Positions 1 to 11,762 of a stretch of 64,000 nt of DNA are shown piece after piece; positions within the stretch are counted from its first letter, which is position 1, and each line of letters begins with the position of its first letter. The notes under the pieces were generated by a model. That model saw only the letters and a program-made list of their open reading frames with translations. It was not told the origin of the DNA and ran no database searches. The position numbers were made by a program, and so were the translations under genes. The stretch covers positions 868,001 through 932,000 of the forward strand of contig CP099426.1 in NCBI GenBank assembly GCA_024114885.1, in the 5' to 3' direction. The DNA is from Septoria linicola. Taxonomy: Eukaryota; Ascomycota; Dothideomycetes; Mycosphaerellales; Mycosphaerellaceae.

Positions 1-2407
1 TAGGAGAACCCTCTTATAACTAGTCTTACCTTAAACTTTTCAATAGCTCTACTAAGCTTTCTCTTAATATCAAAGACCTATCTTGAGGTGACTAGGTTAG
101 CCCCTTTTAGTAGGACTACTACAGTCTAGGTGTTATTATTTACAAGTGTATCTAGCTCCTTCTAAATAGCTTCTTACTAGAGATGACTCTACTTAGGATT
201 ACTTACTACTTCCTTATAGTTCCTTAGGATTAGAACCTCCTATTTATATATTCCTACTTCTTTAGTAGCTAAGAATACAATCTCTTTAACTTCCTCTAAG
301 AATTCTAGGTCCTATAGAATGCCTAGGTTAATAGAGCTTATAGCTAAGAAGAAAGCCTAATACTCTAGGAGCATTTCCTTATCTAGCTAACTATTCTAAT
401 CTAGCTTAAGCCTGATTAGCTTTAGCTTCTAGTCAAATCTATTAAGTTCTTAAGATACTTTCCTCTTTCTAAGGGTTTGCCTTAGAGCTATCTGCTCCTA
501 ATCTACCTCTATAGTTTCTTAAATAGAATTCTTAGATTCTTTCTTAACTTTCTCTTAGTCTAGGAATTTTCTATACTCTCCTATATCTTCTAGTAGAGGT
601 AGAAGTTATATAAAGAGTTTCTTTCCTTCCTAAACCTATACTAATAGCTAAGGAGGAGGAGGCTTCTACTAGCCTAGACTAGGAGCACCTAGGGTACTCC
701 TACTAGCTTATAGAGTAGGCTAGCTAATAGTTCTTAGCCTTCTAATAGGTCTTCTTTCTAGAGCTGAACTAGGGAGATTCTTAATCTTAATATTCAAGTC
801 TAATTCTCTACCTAGCTTATCTTTAAAGAAGATTATATTAGTATACTACTTAACAGCCTTTATATCTAGCTTCTAGAACTTCTATACCTTTACTATATTA
901 TTATAGTATCTAACAAATATAGTATCCTTTCCTCTATTTATTAGTTTATTACTCCTTGCCTACTAAGGCTATACTCTTGTATCTATATATACTACAGCTC
1001 TATATCCCTATACCTTAAGGTAGGAGACTATTAGTTTAATCCTATTAAAAGCTTTATTAGGTAAGAGCTTGAATCCCTTAATATTAGGTCTATTTAGAAG
1101 CTTATTCCTTATATACACCTATACTTCAAGGGCTTCTAGCTAAAACTTAATAGGTATCTTACTTTCTTTAAGTATTACTCTAATAGAGGCCTCTAATGTT
1201 TAGATAGACCTCTTAACTACTCTATTCTAGAGTGAATTATAGGCCTTAGTTAGCTTAAGGGTAATTCTAAAGTCCTTCTCCTACTATTTGATTAAAGTAG
1301 TAATCTCTCTAGCATTGTTAGCCCTCACAGACTTAAGGAGTGCTACTAACTACCTTTCTACCTTAATCCTCTAGTTCTGAAGAGTAGTTAATATATCTAA
1401 TCTAGCCTTAAGTAGAAATACTTATTTCTTTCTTAAGAAGTTATTAATAATCTTAAGCTACTATATAAAACCTTTTACTAATAATAGTAATAGTCCATAG
1501 ATATCTACTAACATAAGGGCTAATCTTTTAGGTCTTCTCTTAATAGACTTGCCTAGGTGTTTCTTTATCTTGCCTATTATATAGATCCTACACTTATACT
1601 CTTCCTAGTTAGGAATTAGAATTCTTTCCTTTAGATTAGTAACTTTATAAAGGTTTGAGAGTAACCCTCTTCTAAAGTATGTAAATCTTCTATACTATAG
1701 CTCCTACTATTTTAGATCCTTCTCTAATAGGGTAGTATAGGCATTGTTAACCTCTATAGGATTATATAGTAAGTAATATAACTTTTCCTATAAGAGAGGT
1801 AATATCTTACTAATAAATAGAACACCTCTAACTAGCTTGGTCTTTATAACTGTTTAGCTATCTAAGGAGGTGAGAGTGAAATCAGGCTTCTAGACTCTAA
1901 ATTGCTTACTAAACTAATCCTATAATATAAGATTTACTCCAAGATTAGGAATAAATAGTACCCTATTAAGTAGAACTTCTCCTCCTAAGATTCCCTTTAT
2001 CTATACTAGTCTAGAGTAGGTTGTATAGAGGTATCCTCCTCCTACCTTGATCTATACTTTCTTCCTTAGTAGCTTTACTAATCTAAAGAAGGACAGTTAG
2101 TTAGTTATATAGGATGAGGTATAGGAATCTAAGAGCTATTCTTAAGGTAACAACTTGCCTTTAGCCTTAATTATAGAATAGGCTAACTTATCTTAGTCAT
2201 TATCTTCTAATAGGGAATTATTATTGCTTCTAGAACTAGAGTGAGTTCTAGAATCAGAACTAGAACTAGACTCCTAGGCTGAAAATCCTTTCTTTAGAAG
2301 CTTTCTAGACTTTTTTATCCTTTGAAGCTACTTGCTTATTTTCTAGACAACCTTCTTTAGCTCATTATATAATAATGACTTATAGATAGCTTTCTTAATA
2401 TATCTAG

Positions 2408-3987
2408 TATTCCTTAGTAAAGGGGATCTTCTAACCCTCCCTCTAAGGAATGATCCCTAAGGGTCCTTCTAGTTCTTAGTACTGTTTCTCTACTAGGACA
2501 GTTCCTTAGTAGTAGGGAGGTTAGGATAATCTTTCAACTAGTGCTTCTCTTTCTTATAGAGCTAGTATATTAGTAGGGACTTTCCTTAGTAAGGCTGCCT
2601 AGAATAGAATATAGCTAGACCTATATCTATCTTGTCTAGATTATCTCTTACCTCTTAGGACTTAAGTAGAAGGAGAATAGTATCTATATCTAAGGATAGT
2701 TAGGTCATAATAGTATCCTTAGCTACTTAGTATAATATAGGTAGGGACTATAAGAGATGTTTTAGCCTTTTCTCTTAGCTCTAGTAGTGGGCTTCCTAAG
2801 GATTAATCTTAGTAATCCTCTTACCTAGGCCTCTAAGGTGTCTCTATACTTCCCTAATTGTCTTATTAGGTAATATTCTAAATATAACAAACTACTTAAT
2901 CAGACCTATAGTATAGGACTTTAGGACTCTATTATACTTGTTCTAGAGAATTATCTATATCTTAGCTACTAGTATAGTAATATACTATGTCTCTAGCTCT
3001 ATCTTATTATCTTTACTAATACTGTATCTGATACTAAACCTGTATACTATATTGTCTTTTAAGAAGTATTGATTCTAAGTAACATGTATCTAAAGACTAG
3101 TATCCTACTAAACTATATATAGGTTCCCTCTAACAATTAGTTAGCTAATTACCTAGAACTAGTCCTTTCCTTCTAGCTTGTCTGTCTATAGCTTGAACTA
3201 TTTCTTCTAGTTAGTTCTATCTAGGATTGGAATCCTTTAGCTCTTCTTGTCCTCTTAGTCTATTATAGAAATAGGTAAATAGAATAAATAATTAGTAGAA
3301 TACTTTAGACTAGCTAAGGATTCTAGAGAAGGGTAATTTCTTGTAGTAGGGAGACTAGCTCTAAGGGATAGGGATTCCTCGTATTTGGGAAATTACTAAG
3401 ACTTAGATCTTTCTCTCTTAGTAGAGTTTCTATTACTAGGTAGTAGGAAGGCTAAGTAGCCTCTTCTGACTCTAGTAATGCTAGGTGCAATAGTAGAGAA
3501 CTAGGCAGGTATTAATAAAGTAGAAACATACTACTGTCTTATAGAGATCTTTACTAACTTGTATACTACTAGGTGCAAACTAGCTTCGTTAGTAATACAG
3601 TTAGGGAAACTTCTAGGCCCTAAATGTTTTCTATAAACTACAAGGGATACAAGTAACCTGTACTAATATAGGTTACTCCTATTTAGTGCACAAACCTAGG
3701 CTTATAACCTGTTAAAAGTAGAGGGCGTTTGTAGATACTACACAATGTTAAGGAGGGTATAGCGTAGTAAAGAAGAATAGGGGATTAATCTTGAACTGAC
3801 TTATATATATAGTATAGTAGTAATATGCTAGGAACTAAATACAAAGTTGATTTTGTTAGTTATCTAAGAAGAGAAGAAAGAGAAGCAAGATATACCTCTT
3901 ACTAAGCCTTAGGTAGATGCCTTAGGTATCTAGAACTATGCTTAGAAGTCTATATCCAGACTAACTATCTGGGATACATTCTTAATA
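2408..3987. repeat. Tandem duplication, copy 1 (1.58 kb)
   Basis: This unit begins TATTCCTTAGTAAAGGGG and ends at GGATACATTCTTAATA. It is followed directly by a second copy at an offset of about 1,580 bp. Alignment by eye is continuous over the whole unit. Most differences are C-to-T or G-to-A transitions, and this copy keeps more CA/TG dinucleotides than copy 2. It covers the gag-proximal end of the Copia relic. Confidence 0.85.
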
Positions 3988-5566
3988 TATTCCTTAGTAA
4001 AGAGGATCTTCTAACCCTCCCTCTAAGGAATAATCTCTAAGAGTCCTTCTAGTTCTTAGTACTATTTCTCTACTAGAATAGTTTCTTAGTAGTAGGAAGG
4101 TTAGGACAATCCTTTAACTAGTACTTCCCTTTCTTATAGAGCTAGTATATTAGTAGAGACTTTCCTTAGTAGAGCTACTTAGAATAGAATATAGCTAAAC
4201 CTATATCTATCTTATCTAGATTATCTCTTACCTCTTAGGACTTAAGTAGAAGGAGAATAGTATCTATATCTAAGGATAGTTAGGTTATAATAGTATCCTT
4301 AGCTACTTAGTATAATATAGGTAGGGACTATAGGAGATGTTTTAGCCTTTTCTCTTAGCTCTAGTAGTAAGCTTCCTAAGAATTAATCTTAGTAATCCTT
4401 TTACCTAGGCCTCTAAGGTATCTCTATACTTCTCTAATTGTCTTATTAGGTAATATCCTAAATATAACAAACTACTTAATTAGACCTATAGTATAGGACT
4501 TTAGAACTCTATTATACTTGTTCTAGAGAATTACCTATATCTTAGCTACTAGTATAGTAATATACTATATCTCTAGCTCTATCTTATTATCTTTACTAAT
4601 ACTATATCTAATACTAAACCTATATACTATATTGTCTTTTAAGAAGTGTTGATTCTAAGTAACATACATCTAGAGACTAGTGTCCTACTAAACTATATAT
4701 AGGTTCTCTCTAATAATTAGTTAGCTAATTACCTAGAACTAGTCCTTCCCTTCTAGCTTGTCTATCTATAGCTTGAACTATCTCTTCTAGTTAGTTCTAT
4801 CTAGGATTAGAATCCTTTAACTCTTCTTATCCTCTTAGTCTATTATAGAAATAGGTAAATAGAATAAATAATTAGTAGAATACTTTAGACTAGCTAAGGA
4901 TTCTAGAGAAGAGTAATTTCTTATAGTAAGGAGACTAGCTCTAAGAGATAGAGATTCCTCGTATTTAGGAAATTACTAAAACTTAGATCTTTCTCTTTTA
5001 GTAGAGTTTCTATTACTAGGTAGTAGGAAGGCTAAGTAGCCTCTTCTAACTCTAGTAATACTAGGTATAATAGTAGAGAACTAGGCAGGTATTAATAAAG
5101 TAGAAATATACTACTATCTTATAGAGATCTTTACTAACTTATATACTACTAGGTACAAACTAGCTTCGTTAGTAATATAGTTAGAGAAACTTCTAGGCCC
5201 TAAATGTTTTCTATAAATTATAAGGGATATAAGTAACCTATACTAATATAGGTTGCTCCTATTTAGTATATAAACCCGGGCTTATAACCTATTAAAAGTA
5301 GAGGGCGTATTATATACTATATAATATTAAGGAGGGTATAGCGTAGTAAAGTAGAATAGGGGATTAATCTTAAACTAACTTATATATATAGTATAGTAGT
5401 AATATGCTAGGAACTAAATACAAAGTTAATTAAGTTAGTTATCTAAGAAGAGAAGAAAGAGAAGCAAGATATACCTCTTACTAAGCCTTAGGTAGATGCC
5501 TTAGGTATCTAGAACTATACTTAAATGTCTATATCTAGACTAACTATCTAGGATACATTCTTAATA
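3988..5566. repeat. Tandem duplication, copy 2 (more heavily mutated)
   Basis: This is the second copy of the 1.58-kb unit, head-to-tail with the first. Where copy 1 reads TTGTAGATACTACACAATG, this copy reads TATTATATACTATATAATA, so nearly every CA/TG has become TA. It is the more fully RIP-converted copy. The motif CTTAATA occurs before copy 1 (2,394), at the junction (3,981) and at the end (5,560), suggesting unequal exchange or slippage at a short direct repeat. Confidence 0.85.
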
Positions 5567-8180
5567 ATAAGTTTATCTAGCGCCTTAATCTTAGACTAGA
5601 ACTCGCCGATTACCTTATACTAGTATTAATAAGTCGCTCTACTATAGTTAGTAGAGCCTAGCGTACTAGTAGATAGCTTAATAGCGTACTTAGCCTAAAT
5701 ATCCTCCTCTTAAGACAAGCTTAGTAGGTTATCGATAATAACGTTTATAGAGTTTCTCTTTAACTTAGAAGGATCTAATAGTACCTAAACCTATATACTA
5801 CTATCTTTCTTTTCGAATTCTTCTAATATACTCTCTTTTCTCTTAATCTCTCTATATAGAAGGTAGAGCTCGATATACTAATCTTCTTTATCTTCCTAAG
5901 CGAGGTCTTTAGGAGATTTCTTTTCCTCTACCTTCTTAAGAGCCTTCCTCTCCCTATATAATATTAGCGCCGACTATATACGCCGACTACGTTTACCGAC
6001 TATATATATAATAGTATAATAGAGACTTACTATTGTTTAGTAAAGCTTGCCTTATAGACTAGTTTCTATTAATTAATATACGTCTTCTACGCGTCCTTAT
6101 CGAGGCTATCCTACCCTAGTAGTATAGCTATTTACTTTACCTTAAAACGACTAAAAGCTTAATTCTTTACTTTACGTTTTCGGTCTACTTTAGCCCTATC
6201 TTCGTCTATAGCTTAAGTACGTGCGTAGTCGCGTAGTATGTTTAGATTAATCGAGTAGTCTTTAATATCCTTTCTTGTCGTAGTAAGTCTTACGCGTTTC
6301 GTCTCGAGTTTAGGAAGAGACTCTACCTTACGCTTCTAACGTACTATTTCTAGGACAATTAGTATTAAAAGTGTCGCGTTCGATAGCTATAATAGTTACC
6401 TACTAAATAGTAGTAGAATTAGGTAGGTTAGATAAGCGATAGTAATATACGACGAATTTAGTTATAAGTATAGGTAGTTAGAAAGCAAGGTTTAGAATTT
6501 ATAGGAAGTAGGGAAATCTAGAGTCTAAGGGCTAACTAAGTAGGAGTAACGTTAAGGTAGGTCGCTCCTAGATACTTTAATATAGCTTTTTAGATAATAT
6601 TAGTTATCGGTATATATAGTCGGTACTTTACTATTAGATTATATCTTAGTATAGGCTAATATATCTACTAAGTCTGCCTATTCTAGGTCTCTATAGTATA
6701 TCTACTAGATAGAAGAAAGATTACTTTAAAAAGAGAGGTATAGGCTAATTATATAAGACTAATAGTAGATTATAGAGACCTAGCTTAAAGAGCTTTTATT
6801 CTAAAAAGGATATCTTAACTTCTTAAGAAGTACTTACTTATTTATACTTACCTTTTCTACTATATATAACCTTATATATTAGCTAGAGATATTATAATTT
6901 TAGCTATTATATTAAGAACTATCCTATCGATCTATAGACTAGGTTTAAAACTCTTTAAGCTACTTAATAAGTTAATAGGCTTAATAGATTACTAAAATAG
7001 TATAAATCCTAAGAATCCTATAGTATATATTAATAGAATAAATATTTAGTTTTAAGATATTTTAAGGCCTAATAACGAGATACTACTATTAAGTCTATTA
7101 TAGAGAAAGTTTTTCTTTAGATTTAGAAGATTCTACTAATCTTTTAGAACTAGCCTTTTTAATTAGTCTTAGAAAAGAGAGAGAGTATTACTACTTTATA
7201 TTTATATATTTTATACTATCTAGTATATATAGTAAAAATATTCTCTTCTCTAGTATTATAGATAATTTATTATTAATAGAATAGGCCTTAGTTTAGTATA
7301 ACTTAGAACTAATAGCTTATTTTGTATTATTCTATACTAATATCTAATTATATAGATCTAGTAAACTAATATCGACTATAACTATCCTCTAGTTCTACGC
7401 TTCTAGAATTAATCAAGATAAGATTTATAGTCGGTAATCGTAGTCGGTAGTAGTTTTCCTAGTATAGCACTTTCCTATTTAGGTATAGACGTAGGATCTA
7501 GTAAGTTTCTTAGTGTCTCTTTAGACCCGAGGTTCTATAGCTTATAGCGTCTTAGTAAGTTTTAGTATCTTTCTAACTACCTACTTCTTCTTTCTTTACT
7601 TCCTTCTTCCTATCTCTACCCTTTCCTTTATTTCTTATACTATTCTTCGATTACGACGCTCTATATAGGAGCGATAAGTAAGTATCGATCCCTTTAAGCC
7701 CTCCTTAGCGTTTATAATCGTATAGTCTACTAAAAGTAGCTATTCTAGAGAGCACTACTTAGAAGCCTATTAAGCCTTAGAAGAAGGTTATTATAGTAAA
7801 AACGAATACTCGTTAGAAGCGTATACCTTGTAATAGTAGGTAGAAACGTCGTATTCTTAAGTTAGGCACTATTACGCTTTATTAGATTAAGAAATTATAG
7901 AGTATAATAGAACTATATATCTAACGCCTCCTATTCTAGTAGCTTGTCTACGAGATCGTTCTTACTTTTAGTAGTAGGCTACGCTATTAATTAGCAGCCT
8001 TAGAATGCCTCTAAGAGGTAGCTAAAGCGTTTCTTACTACTAAATTTAAGATATCTAATCTCCTAGCTATCTATATAAAGTAGGTTATACTATAGGCTAA
8101 GGATCTATAGCTATACTGTCGTATTCGTATAAGGTTTACTAGCTAGGACGGTAGTATAGTTTAGTAGAAGCGTAAGTCTG

Positions 8181-8954
8181 CCGACTATAGATACCGACTA
8201 TATTTCTAACCTATTATCTTAGTAGATATATAGCGAGTTCCTCTAGGGAATAGAGAGGTCGTTAGTGCCTTAGGCTTTAGACCCTAAATTCTAGCCCTAT
8301 ACTAAAACCTTATAATTTTAACCTTACGACTATAACTCTAAATAAATATAATATTATTAATATTCTATCGCGTTCTCGCGCGATATAGTACTTCTAATTA
8401 ACTACGACTTTCTTAATCGTCTTATATAAGACGCCGCTATACTTACGCCTAAATAACGCGCTCTTACTAATTAAGTATCGTATTCTCCTACTCTATTAGC
8501 GTAACTTCAAATAGAGAGAGCTAGCGACTAGCCTTAAGGACAGGCTAATAATCTAATTCTTATCGATATATAAGATAGTAATAATAAAGACGCGCCTAAA
8601 GAGAATAATAATAAATACGCGCCTAAAGAGGAGGATAATAAAGACGCGCCTAAAGAGGAGAATAATAAGCCTTCTACTAAAAAGAGGCCTACTACTAGTA
8701 GGAAGGGCCTTAGTAGAAAGCGGCCTATTACGTAAAAAGCGCCTTGTAAGATAGTAACGAAGAAGAAGAGAAGAGCCGGTCTAAAACTTACTATAAAGAA
8801 GAAATCCTATATCCTAAAAGTATAGTCGAATACTTAGAACGCGGCGCGAGCTAGTAGGCTTTCTAAGAAAGCTCTAGTAGTAAGGAGAGTAAGGAAGCCT
8901 TATCGCTATAAGCTAGATAGTAAGTTAAAACATAGTCGGTAAACGTAGTCGGTA
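8181..8954 (+). mobile_element. Possible small element with inverted doublet termini
   Basis: The segment is bounded on the left by CCGACTA...TACCGACTA and on the right by TAGTCGGTA...TAGTCGGTA. Its right half, read on the plus strand, gives a lysine-rich low-complexity tail starting with three nine-codon repeats. Its left half shows no coding signal. It could be a non-autonomous DNA element, or two unrelated termini of nested elements. No target-site duplication was established because RIP has changed the flanks. Confidence 0.3.
8582..8671 (+). repeat. 27-bp tandem repeat, three copies
   Basis: The core CGCGCCTAAAGAG occurs at 8,591, 8,618 and 8,645, exactly 27 bp apart. It would encode a nine-residue repeat of the form DAPKEENNK. 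The frame continues into a Lys/Arg-rich stretch to about 8,880 with few stops. Confidence 0.7.
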
Positions 8955-9724
8955 CGCTAATCTACTATAGTTTTAGCTCTATAAGAGATTTAGATATTTT
9001 AGAGGACTAGAGATCTACTTATTAGCAAGCTTCCCTTCTAGCGACTAGTAAGAGAGGTCGCCTACGGCTTTAAGTAGGATCTACGCTTTTAGGCTACTAT
9101 ACTAGAAGCGTTATAAGAGGTAGTAGAGCTCTATTTAATAAAGGTTTTTAAGAGTATATATCCTTCTATATTACTATTTAGTAGCTTATACTAACTTATA
9201 TAGATACTAACCTCTACGCTATCTATATAAAGCGAGTTACGATCTAGTAGAAGGATATATAGCTTGTTCAAAGAATACTTCATATATAGAGCGTTATAGA
9301 TAATAAGGGTTATTTAAAGTAGTATAGTACTACGTATTATATTCGGCGTAAGGAATAGCGTTTAGGCTACTTCGAGATACTCGGCTACGTAGTAGAAGCG
9401 CGGTATCAAATTACATTATAACTATAGCGAACGATATAAGATTACTTTCTACTTTTATACTATAAAACCTTCGTTTTCTCTTATCTCTATAGTCGGTATA
9501 TATAGTCGGCGCCTATCGTCCTTTTCACGTACTTAGATACTTAAAATACGTAGATTTTAGTATACCTATACCTATACTCCTATAGGTACCTACGTAGGTA
9601 TACGCCCTAACCTATATTTTCTAGTTATAGGTACTACCTATTAAGCTTTAATAGGTTACCCTCCTAACCTATATCGATTACTAAGAATATAGGTTTAGAC
9701 CTAACCCTACCCGTACTAACCTAT

Positions 9725-11690
9725 TCCGACGTCTAATTATAAGGTATACGATAAGGAGCTTCTTATAGTAGTTAAGGCTTTTAAAGTATAAAGGCTATAC
9801 CTCGAAGGCGCTCTATATACGATCGACGTACTAGTCGACTATACTAACCTTTATAGGTTTATAGGCGTAAAGAAGTTAACTAGTAGGTAAGCCTATTAGG
9901 CTATATTCCTAGCTCTATTCGACTTCGTTATAACGTACTAGGTAGGTAAGCGAAACCTAGCTAACGCACTATTAAGGTATAGTAATTACGCTAAGGAGGT
10001 AGTAGAGGTAACTAACCTACTACCTACCCTATAGACTAAGTTATAGCTATAGGACGATTAGAGTATAAAGGACGTAAGCGGACTACTCGTAGCTCGTATC
10101 TATACGACTTATAAAGAATAGTATTCTTCGATAGAGAGGAGTACTAACTCTAACCCGTAGTAGTAGTTCTTAACGCCTATACGAGTAGTAGGTATAATCG
10201 CTAAGAGTAAAGAGCTGTATATAAATATCTTAGACTTAATCCTTAGATATACTCGCGCGCTAGTATAAGCTAAGCTAAGTATAGGCGTAGTATACTCGTA
10301 AGCGATAAATAATAGTAGCCGGTTTAAGTAATATACTATAAGAGAGGGAAACCTCTAGATAGATAATTTACTATATATACCTAAGGACTACGCCTTATAG
10401 ACGTAGGTAATTCGTATATATTACGATAATACCCTTATAAGCTATTTTAGTAAGGATAAGACTATCTTACTAGTACGAAGGAAGTACTAGTAGCTAGAGA
10501 TAACTAAGGATATCGTATAATACGTAGAATCCTATAGGAGTTACTAGAAGATAAAGGCGCGTCGCTATCGACTATATAGTAAGCTAACTACGCTACCTAT
10601 ACTAGATCGTCTATTCTAAGAATTAACTTAGGATTTTATTATAGACTTTCTACTAAGTAAGCGAGGAGTATATATATATAATACGATTCTAGTTATTATC
10701 GACCGATATATAAAGATAGTTATCTTTATCCTAACTATAAAGAGGTATACTAGTAGTAACCTTATAGAAGTCTTAATATTAGAAGTAATTAGGTATTATA
10801 GTATACCTATAAGTATTATTAGCGATAGAGGGTCTATATTCACGAGTTAGTTCTAGTCTAACTTCTACTATAAGGCGTATATAAAGCGTAAGCTAAGTAT
10901 AGCGTTCTATCTATAAATAGACAAGTAAACCGAAAGAGCGAATTAGACGCTTAAGACTTACCTACGTATCTACTACGTAGAGTAGTAAGATAACTAGGTA
11001 GACCTATTAGTATAAGCCGAGTTCGTATATAATAATAGTATATATATAATACTAAAGGTATTACTATTTATAGCGCTATATAGTTTTAATCTAGAGCTAG
11101 TAACGAGTAGGTAAGAAGCTTAGAGCGCGCTTCCTAAAAAGAAGATACTAGCTACTAAGGAAGCTATAGAAAGATTAAAGAAGAACTATAAGACGCTAAG
11201 TAAACGCTAGCGAGAAGTAAGCAAGGCGTAGGCTAGGTACTTTAATAATAGGTATTAGGCTAAGGAATATAAGGTTAGTAATATAGTCTTACTATCGATA
11301 AAGAACCTACGATTAAAAGTTTCTTTAAAGAAGTTAGTAGATAAGTTTACTAGGCCTTTTAAGGTAATTAACGTAGTAGGGAAGTAGGCGTACTACTTAG
11401 CTCTACTACTAGACGCTCTTATCTATAACGTATTTTATATATCGCTTCTAGAACCTTAGAAAGGTAGCGAGATATAGATAGAGAGTATACTACTCGCGGA
11501 CTACTAGAGTAAATAGGAAGTTAAGAAGATCCTTAGAACTCGAGTAAGGAAGAGCGTACGCTAGTACTTAATCTACTAGTAGGGCTAGTCTAAAGAGTAC
11601 GACTAGTAGGAACCTAAAGAATATATTAGTAGCTATATAGTACTAGACGTATTCGAAGCGTAGCGCGTAAGCGAGCGCGTAGTAAGATAG
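9725..11690 (+). mobile_element. RIP-mutated Gypsy chromovirus fragment
   Basis: Translation through stops shows, in order, RNase H (NYKVYDKELL near 9,735; RLYLEGALYTIDVLVDY near 9,790), the integrase core (ILVIIDRYIKIVIFI near 10,690; IISDRGSIFTS near 10,820; AEFVYNN near 11,020) and a chromodomain-like tail (EVKKILRTRVRKSV near 11,520, followed by EPKEYI). That order of domains defines a Ty3/Gypsy chromovirus on the plus strand. Gag, protease and reverse transcriptase are missing at the 5' side. The 200 bases before 9,720 are an ACCTAT/TAGGTA-rich low-complexity run instead. Many TAG stops replace CAG/TGG, as expected from RIP. Confidence 0.88.
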
Positions 11691-11762
11691 AAGCGCTAAG
11701 GCGCTAATACGCTAAGGCGCTAATACGCTAAGGTACTAATACGGTAATACTAAGTACTAAGC
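11690..11762. repeat. Short tandem repeat GCGCTAATACGCTAAG
   Basis: About three imperfect copies of a 16-20 bp unit based on GCGCTAATACGCTAAG follow the Gypsy chromodomain remnant directly. The unit is rich in CpG, which RIP has left intact. Confidence 0.6.

Larger units (their letters stand above)
1..5566 (-). mobile_element. RIP-mutated Copia (Ty1/copia) retrotransposon relic
   Basis: Reading the minus strand through stops gives Copia polyprotein pieces in the expected order. Near 2,520-2,550 there is a Gag zinc knuckle whose first Cys now reads as Tyr (LYKKEKH...LKDYPN). Near 1,500-1,610 the integrase zinc-binding and GKIKKHLGK segment runs into LALMLVDI. Near 1,040-1,140 the integrase end reads VYIRNKLLNRP. 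Reverse transcriptase and RNase H would lie towards or beyond position 1, so the element is cut by the window edge. LTR limits were not resolved, although the 1.58-kb duplicated unit probably includes LTR plus gag sequence. CpG is almost absent here, unlike in the neighbouring segment. Confidence 0.75.
5969..9510. repeat. Recurrent AGTCGGT/ACCGACT doublets, possible inverted termini
   Basis: A motif of about 9 bp recurs, mostly in closely spaced pairs. The CGCCGACTA/ACCGACTA orientation is at 5,969, 5,981, 5,995, 8,181 and 8,192. The inverse orientation TAGTCGGTA or TAGTCGGC is at 6,617, 7,428, 7,441, 8,933, 8,946, 9,490 and 9,503. Opposed pairs such as 8,181-8,200 against 8,933-8,954, and 5,969-6,002 against 9,490-9,510, look like inverted termini with an internal direct repeat, as in some DNA transposons. 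No transposase was recognised between them, and the pairing is my inference. Confidence 0.45.
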
